64,000 nucleotides of DNA from Ottowia thiooxydans DSM 14619 (GTDB taxonomy: Bacteria > Pseudomonadota > Gammaproteobacteria > Burkholderiales > Burkholderiaceae_C), in the NCBI RefSeq assembly GCF_000422885.1, contig NZ_AUGX01000020.1, positions 51,165-115,164 on the forward strand. The letters are read 5' to 3'. The notes below the pieces were generated by a model. That model worked only from the letters and a program-made list of their open reading frames with translations, did no database searches and was not told where the DNA came from. Shown here one piece after another: positions 59,215-64,000 of the stretch. A program made the translations under genes and the position numbers. Positions within the stretch are counted from its first letter, which is position 1, and each line of letters opens with the position of its first letter.

Positions 59215-60644
59215 GCATGAAAGCACCCGCGCCACCCCGCACCTTCCTGGATAAGGTATGGGCTGAGCACCGTATTCTTTCGTTATCGCCTGATGCAGAT
59301 CTGCTTCAGATCGACAGGCTGGTATTGCATGAACTCTCGGGTAGCCAGGTCATGCGTGCGCTGGCTGAGAGCGGGCGGACCCCCATGGCGCGTGAGCAAG
59401 TGCTCACCGTGATCGAGCACCTGATCTCCACCCGCCCAGGTCGTGGGCCGATCGAATCGCCATCCAAGAGCGGGCCCATCATGATAGAGACCACGCGCCA
59501 GGCCTCGCGAGACTGGGGGCTGCATTTCTTCGACTACGACCATCCGCTTCAAGGCATTGCTCATGTGGTGGCACCCGAGCAAGGTATTGTTTTTCCGGGG
59601 GCTACGCTGGTTTGTTGCGACAGCCACACCAGCACGGTAGGAGGCATTGGTGCCTTGGCCTGGGGTATAGGCGCCAGTGAAGCCGAACACGTGTTGGCCA
59701 CTCAGACACTCGCGCAGACCCGCCCGCGCCGTATGCGGGTGAACTTCAACGGCGCGATAGGCGAGGGCGTATATGCCAAAGACCTTATCCTGGCGCTGAT
59801 TGGCAAGCTGGGGGCGCAGGGCGGCATCGGCTACGCGGTGGAGTACGCGGGCTCGGCTGTGGCCAGCCTGCCGGTAGAGGGCCGGCTTACGCTGTGCAAT
59901 ATGTCAGTGGAGTTCTCGGCCAAGTACGGCTTTGTGCCGGCTGATGACACCACCTTCGAATATCTGGTGGGGCGCCGGTTCGCGCCGCGCGGTGCCGCGT
60001 GGGATCAGGCGGTGGCTCATTGGCGCCGTCTGCGCACCGACGAAGGAGCGGAGTTCGACAAAGAGGTGGATATTGACTGCCGAAGCCTTACGCCGCAGAT
60101 CACCTGGGGCGTCAGCCCGCAGCAGGTGTTGTCGGTAAGAGATGTGGTGCCTGACCCCGCAACTGCGCCAGATGCAGAGTCCCGCGCACTGGCTGAGCGA
60201 GCCATCAGGTACATGCGCCTCACACCCGGAGCGCCTCTTATGGGCACCGCCATTGATGCGGCCTACATCGGCTCCTGCACGAACGCACGTTTATCTGACT
60301 TACGAGCCGCAGCGCGCTTGCTGCGTGGGCGACGTGTCAAACAGGGCATACAAGCCGTGTGTGTACCGGGCTCCACGCCGGTCAAGCACGCAGCGGAGGC
60401 TGAAGGCCTTGATCGCGTATTCATGGAGGCCGGGTTTGAATGGCGAGAAGCCGCTTGTGGCTTCTGCGCCAACATGGGGGATTCGCGCTTTGCGGACCAA
60501 CGCATCATCAGCACCACTAATCGCAATTTCGAAGACCGCCAAGGCCCTGCCACGCGTACCCATTTGGCCAGCCCCGCCACCGTGGCCGCTTCTGCCATCG
60601 CTGGCTGCATCGCCGATCCCCGCCTTCTCACGGGCACTGACTGA
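59211..60644 (+). CDS. LeuC-like aconitase-family hydro-lyase, large subunit
   Basis: 477 aa. [4Fe-4S] ligands C356 (GSCTNAR), C416 and C419 (CGFCANMGDS) are intact, as is VCCDSHTSTVGGIGALAWGIG (134-154). Substrate-region motifs differ from leucine-biosynthetic LeuC: EFSAKYG in place of EAGARAG. Partnered with the LeuD-like subunit 9 bases downstream and the lyase upstream, so dehydration/hydration of a branched malate such as dimethylmalate or citramalate fits better than leucine synthesis. Confidence 0.87.
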   Translation: MSMKAPAPPRTFLDKVWAEHRILSLSPDADLLQIDRLVLHELSGSQVMRALAESGRTPMAREQVLTVIEHLISTRPGRGPIESPSKSGPIMIETTRQASRDWGLHFFDYDHPLQGIAHVVAPEQGIVFPGATLVCCDSHTSTVGGIGALAWGIGASEAEHVLATQTLAQTRPRRMRVNFNGAIGEGVYAKDLILALIGKLGAQGGIGYAVEYAGSAVASLPVEGRLTLCNMSVEFSAKYGFVPADDTTFEYLVGRRFAPRGAAWDQAVAHWRRLRTDEGAEFDKEVDIDCRSLTPQITWGVSPQQVLSVRDVVPDPATAPDAESRALAERAIRYMRLTPGAPLMGTAIDAAYIGSCTNARLSDLRAAARLLRGRRVKQGIQAVCVPGSTPVKHAAEAEGLDRVFMEAGFEWREAACGFCANMGDSRFADQRIISTTNRNFEDRQGPATRTHLASPATVAASAIAGCIADPRLLTGTD

Positions 60645-60653
60645 AGAACCACC

Positions 60654-61286
60654 ATGGAAGCCTTCCGCCAAGTGAGCGGCATAGCCGCACCGCTGCTGCA
60701 CATCAATATCGATACCGATCAGATCATTCCGGCGCTTTTCCTGGGTGGCACTGACGCTAAAGGATATGGCGCGAACCTGTTCCATCACTGGCGCTTTCTG
60801 CCTGATGGTTCGCCCAATACAGACTTCGTGCTTAACCAAGCTCCTTACAACCATGCCCAGGTACTGCTGGCGGACCGCAATTTTGGATGCGGTTCTTCGC
60901 GCGAGCGAGCGCCCAAGGCTCTGCGCGAGTTTGGATTTCGTGCCGTTATTGCGCCATCGTTCGGCGGAATTTTCTACAACAACTGCTTTCGCAACGGCAT
61001 GGTGCCGGTGGAGTTGCCCATAGAGCACGTGCGCACCATCGCGGAAGAAGTCGAGTCCAGCCAGGGCATGGGCCGCGTCACGGTGGACCTGGAGCGGCAG
61101 TGTGTGGAGTCACCCACCGGGAGGGTTTGGTCGTTTACTGCGCCCCAGGCCTTACGAGCCATGCTGCTCGAAGGAATGGATGAGATCGCGCTCACGCTCC
61201 AGCGCCTGCCAGAAATAGAGGAATTTCGCGCTGCGGACCGAGAGCTTAGGCCGTGGGCCTACGCCATGTCTGCATCAGACTGTTGA
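60654..61286 (+). CDS. LeuD-like aconitase-family hydro-lyase, small subunit
   Basis: 210-aa swivel domain: INIDTDQIIPALFL near the N-terminus, LLADRNFGCGSSRERAPKAL (70-89) and VIAPSFGGIFYNNCFRNG (98-115), the family's core motifs. The last gene of the operon; a palindromic repeat follows at 61308-61358. Confidence 0.88.
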   Translation: MEAFRQVSGIAAPLLHINIDTDQIIPALFLGGTDAKGYGANLFHHWRFLPDGSPNTDFVLNQAPYNHAQVLLADRNFGCGSSRERAPKALREFGFRAVIAPSFGGIFYNNCFRNGMVPVELPIEHVRTIAEEVESSQGMGRVTVDLERQCVESPTGRVWSFTAPQALRAMLLEGMDEIALTLQRLPEIEEFRAADRELRPWAYAMSASDC

Positions 61287-61307
61287 TCAGGCACGGTGAT
61301 GTATTAA

Positions 61308-61358
61308 CCGTTCGCCCTGAGCTTGTCGAAGGGCTTAGACCCTTTTCAGGGCGAACGG
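61308..61358. repeat. dispersed palindromic repeat, probable bidirectional terminator
   Basis: Perfect 13-bp arms CCGTTCGCCCTGA (61308-61320) and TCAGGGCGAACGG (61346-61358), with GCTTGTCGAAGGGCTT between. I recognise the CGCCCTGAGCTTGTCGAAGG block as a widely dispersed proteobacterial repeat. It lies between convergent leuD-like and uup genes. Confidence 0.65.
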
Positions 61359-61429
61359 AATTCAAATTTCATGCGGCCGTATCAACAACTAGGACCTGCC
61401 AGCTTGCGCTGGTAAGGTCCCGCGACACT

Positions 61430-63313
61430 TCAAGCGGAGAGGCTCTCCCAGCGCTCCATGGCACCCAAGAGCTCTTCGTCGATAGCCGCATCGCGTGCTT
61501 GCATCGCCATGGCCTTTTCCAGATCCGTTTGATAGAGGGTGCCGTCGGCTAAAGCCGCGCGCAAGTTATTCTGCTCGGCCTCCAGCGCTTGAATCTGTCC
61601 CGGCAGGGTGTCGAGCTCGCGCTGGTCCTTGTAGGAAAGCTTCTTTTTTAACGCCGTGCTGGTAGCTCCCGGCATTGGCGCCGCAGCGGGAGCCGCAATG
61701 GCTGGAGTGGCTTGGTCCACATCGGCGGCTTGTAGCGCTCGCCAGCGCGCACTCTGCGTCAACCAATCTTGCACACCGCCTTCATACTCACGCCAGAGGC
61801 CGGGGCCTTCCCAAGCCAGCGTACTCGTGGCCACGTTGTCGAGAAAAGCCCGGTCGTGGCTGACCAGGAACACGGTGCCTTCGTAGGCCTGCAGCAACTC
61901 CTCAAGAAGTTCCAGCGTGTCGATATCCAGGTCGTTGGTGGGCTCATCGAGCACCAGCACATTGGCTGGGCGGGCGAACAAACGTGCCAGAAGCAAGCGG
62001 TTGCGCTCCCCACCCGAAAGGCTGCGCACCGGAGATGCTGCGCGTGCCGGGCTGAACAGAAAATCTCCCAGGTAGCTTTTCACATGCTGGCGACGGGCCC
62101 CAATCTCGATCCATTCACTTCCAGGGCTGATGAAATCTGCCAACGTAGCGTCCAGATCCAGCGCATCGCGCATTTGATCGAAATAGGCCACTTGCAGATT
62201 AGCGCCGAGCTTGATGCTGCCGCTATCCGCCGCCAGTTGGCCGAGAACGAGTTTCAGCAGCGTTGTCTTGCCCGCCCCGTTAGGACCAATGAGGCCAATC
62301 TTGTCGCCACGCAGCACCGTGGTGGTGAGGCCCTGCACGATCAGCTTGTCGCCAAAAGCCAGGGAAACATCTTCCAGATCGGCCACTAGCTTGCCCTGGT
62401 AGCCATTCACACCCGCTGAATCGACATCCATACGCACCCGGCCGACGGCATCGCGCCGGGCCGAACGCTGAGCGCGCAGGCCTTGCAATCGGTTGATGCG
62501 GCCTTGGGCACGCGTGCGGCGCGCCTCCACACCTTTGCGGATCCAGATCTCCTCCTGGGCCAGCAGCTTGTCAGCGCGCGCGTTGATGGTTGCTTCTTGC
62601 GCCGCCTGCTCTTCCTTGGTAATTTGGTAGGTGGCGAAATTGCCAGGGTACGAGCGCAGATGTCCACGGTCCAGCTCCACAATGCGGGTAGCCACGCTAT
62701 CTAAAAAGGCGCGATCGTGGGTAATAGTCACCAGGCTTCCGTTGAAATCCTTCAGCAGCTCTTCTAACCAGTGAATGGCGTCAAGATCCAGATGGTTCGT
62801 GGGCTCATCGAGCAGCAGCACTTCTGGTCTCTTGACCAGGGCTTGGGCCAGCGCCACACGCTTTTTGGTTCCCCCTGAGAGCGTGCCAATCACGCTCTCG
62901 GGTGACAAGCGCAGCCGATGAAGCGTTTCTTCCACACGTTGTTCCCAAGTCCATCCATCCTGGGCTTCAATCTGGGCTTGCATGGAATCCAGGTCACCAG
63001 TGCCCATACAGTAAGCATCAATCAGCGCGCGTACTGGGGCCAGGCTAGACGCCACCGTATCGAACACGGTGGCGTCGGGATCAAGAGAGGGTTCCTGGGC
63101 TACAAAAGCCACCCGCAAATCCAGGCGCTTTTGCAAGGTGCCATCGTCAGGGCGTTCCATGCCGGCCAGAATGCGCAGCATGGAGGATTTGCCTGCGCCA
63201 TTGCGGCCAATCAGACCGACACGCTCATTCTCCTCAAGAGAGAAGTCCGCATGGTCTAGTAGCGGTACGTGACCGAAGGCGAGTTGAGCGTCGAGCAAAG
63301 TAAGCAGGGCCAT
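61430..63313 (-). CDS. uup: ABC-F ATPase, Uup-like
   Basis: 627 aa from ATG 63313 (frame open to 63376). Two ABC domains: Walker A GRNGAGKSS and GPNGAGKTT, signatures LSGGTKKRVALAQAL and LSGGERNRLLLARLF, linker rich in Arg/Gln. The C-terminal Lys/Glu-rich coiled-coil tail (from about 575, KKKLSYKDQRELDTLP) is typical of Uup, which acts on ribosomes and branched DNA intermediates. No membrane segments. Convergent with the LeuD-like gene. Confidence 0.9.
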   Translation of the reverse strand: MALLTLLDAQLAFGHVPLLDHADFSLEENERVGLIGRNGAGKSSMLRILAGMERPDDGTLQKRLDLRVAFVAQEPSLDPDATVFDTVASSLAPVRALIDAYCMGTGDLDSMQAQIEAQDGWTWEQRVEETLHRLRLSPESVIGTLSGGTKKRVALAQALVKRPEVLLLDEPTNHLDLDAIHWLEELLKDFNGSLVTITHDRAFLDSVATRIVELDRGHLRSYPGNFATYQITKEEQAAQEATINARADKLLAQEEIWIRKGVEARRTRAQGRINRLQGLRAQRSARRDAVGRVRMDVDSAGVNGYQGKLVADLEDVSLAFGDKLIVQGLTTTVLRGDKIGLIGPNGAGKTTLLKLVLGQLAADSGSIKLGANLQVAYFDQMRDALDLDATLADFISPGSEWIEIGARRQHVKSYLGDFLFSPARAASPVRSLSGGERNRLLLARLFARPANVLVLDEPTNDLDIDTLELLEELLQAYEGTVFLVSHDRAFLDNVATSTLAWEGPGLWREYEGGVQDWLTQSARWRALQAADVDQATPAIAAPAAAPMPGATSTALKKKLSYKDQRELDTLPGQIQALEAEQNNLRAALADGTLYQTDLEKAMAMQARDAAIDEELLGAMERWESLSA

Positions 63314-63558
63314 CTGTATAGAGATCAGGAAGAAGCAGGAAGGAAAGGTGCCGAGTCTGACAGGTCCTTCTGTCAATTATTTTTAGGCGGGTATGTGAGG
63401 GCCCGCCAAACGGTGCTATAGTCGCTCTCCTCCCCTGATGACTGCAAGCAGTTTGAAGCGGGGGCGAAGCAGAAGGTGCTGAGAAGCGCAGTTTGCGGTG
63501 GGTTGAGTTGGAGATGTTTTGGCTTTTAGTTGAAACGCGAAGACAAAGACCCCGGTTG

Positions 63559-63588
63559 TTGCAAGGTTATAAAATACTGTGCCATAAT
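63559..63588 (+). promoter_or_regulatory. rRNA promoter, upstream copy
   Basis: TTGCAA (63559-63564), 18-base spacer, CATAAT (63583-63588), followed by GGGCTTCGCTGAT. Shares the spacer block TAAAAT-CTGTGC and the downstream GGCTTCGCTGAT with the second promoter 156 bases further on. Confidence 0.6.
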
Positions 63589-63714
63589 CGAGGGCTTCGC
63601 TGATAACAACTAAGTTGTTCGGTGAGGTGGCAAGGAGGTTAACAAGTTAACTGAATTGCTGGTGGGTTTAGGTGGTTTTGAGTTTTCGGACTCAGCTGCA
63701 AAAAACCCCAGAGT

Positions 63715-63744
63715 TTGACAGGTCTTTAAAATCTGTGCGATAAT
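63715..63744 (+). promoter_or_regulatory. rRNA promoter, downstream copy
   Basis: TTGACA (63715-63720, consensus), 18-base spacer, GATAAT (63739-63744), followed by AAGGCTTCGCTGAT. Likely the stronger of two duplicated 16S promoters. Confidence 0.68.
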
Positions 63745-63951
63745 TCAAGGCTTCGCTGATCGCAGCGAGTCAGGCAGAAAACGACAAGTTTGCTACTGGG
63801 TTCATTAAAAATATACAGCCGATAAGCGTGAGCGTTTGGTGGGTTAATTGCCAAGTCTTTTAGACTATCAAACGCTCATGAGAATAGAAGTGAAGTTCAC
63901 TTCAATTCCTTTTTTATGAGTAACTCGAAAGAGTATAAATTTATCAAGATC

Positions 63952-64000
63952 GAACTGTAGAGTTTGATCCTGGCTCAGATTGAACGCTGGCGGAATGCTT
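63952..64000 (+). rRNA. 16S ribosomal RNA, 5' end (partial)
   Basis: The universal 5' motif AGAGTTTGATCCTGGCTCAG is followed by ATTGAACGCTGGCGGAATGC, cut by the window edge. The 5' end is placed by analogy with E. coli, about eight bases before AGAGTTTG. ATGCTT is closer to Alcaligenaceae than to Comamonadaceae, which usually read GCATGCCTT; this is from memory. Confidence 0.93.

Larger units (their letters stand above)
63314..63951. other. rRNA operon leader and promoter region
   Basis: A 638-base region between uup and 16S, with no gene. It contains the two tandem promoters at 63559 and 63715; the bases from 63745 to 63951 are the transcribed leader. I do not see a textbook boxA. Confidence 0.7.

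Noticed and set aside
1..64000. CRISPR arrays, tRNA genes, phage genes or complete insertion sequences
   Set aside because: No regularly spaced repeats, cloverleaf-like segments, integrase or transposase frames were recognised by reading; a covariance-model scan would be decisive for tRNA.

Overview
The window is about 64 kb of GC-rich, densely coding chromosome from a betaproteobacterium of the order Burkholderiales. The first ~48 bases of a 16S rRNA gene lie at the right edge. Their 5' sequence, together with eight tripartite-tricarboxylate-type (Bug) periplasmic receptors and several CaiB/BaiF CoA-transferase clusters, suggests Alcaligenaceae or a close relative. This placement is an inference; no search was run.

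Layout. 1-2714: an ABC importer of the simple-sugar/nucleoside (Bmp) type with a small membrane protein, and a possible cryptic lipoprotein running into repeat DNA. 2715-3264: non-coding, composed of dispersed repeats. 3265-7245: MltB-type lytic transglycosylase and an ADP-forming acyl-CoA synthetase/GNAT fusion. 7451-11590: AraC regulator, Bug receptor, D-tartrate-dehydratase-like enolase and fumarylacetoacetate-hydrolase-like protein. 11726-17301: malic enzyme (maeB), DUF2917/LysR divergent pair, a probable exosortase-H midcut protein, and 5-formyl-THF cyclo-ligase. 17303-26980: housekeeping run (slt, NDUFA9-like, GST, cca, TetR) interrupted by a 169-bp MITE-like palindrome and, on the opposite strand, a FAD oxidoreductase/Bug/metallo-beta-lactamase-fold operon.

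27021-31931 is a minus-strand operon (acyl-CoA dehydrogenase, MaoC, CaiB, CitE-like lyase, then LysR) resembling C5-dicarboxylate (itaconate-type) catabolism. 32156-37468 is a plus-strand catabolic set with a FadR-type regulator; matching palindromes overlap both promoters of the divergent region 31932-32155. 37567-39666 holds LysR, a hydrolase remnant and a Bug receptor. 39831-53320 is a thirteen-gene plus-strand series with three CoA-transferases, a double acyl-CoA dehydrogenase fusion, hydratases, a lactonase-like amidohydrolase and two Bug receptors, ending at a strong terminator. 54762-56216 is glmU. 56492-61286 is a GntR regulator divergent from Bug, a PEP-mutase/isocitrate-lyase-family lyase and LeuC/LeuD-like subunits, reminiscent of 2,3-dimethylmalate metabolism. 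61430-63313 is an ABC-F (Uup) protein, followed by an rRNA leader with two tandem promoters and the start of 16S rRNA.

Together the accessory genes look like several independent modules. In most, a periplasmic carboxylate receptor is paired with CoA activation (CaiB), oxidation, hydration and aldol-type cleavage of carboxylic acids, under local LysR/GntR/AraC control. Substrates cannot be assigned from sequence alone. No phage, CRISPR array, tRNA gene or intact insertion sequence was recognised.
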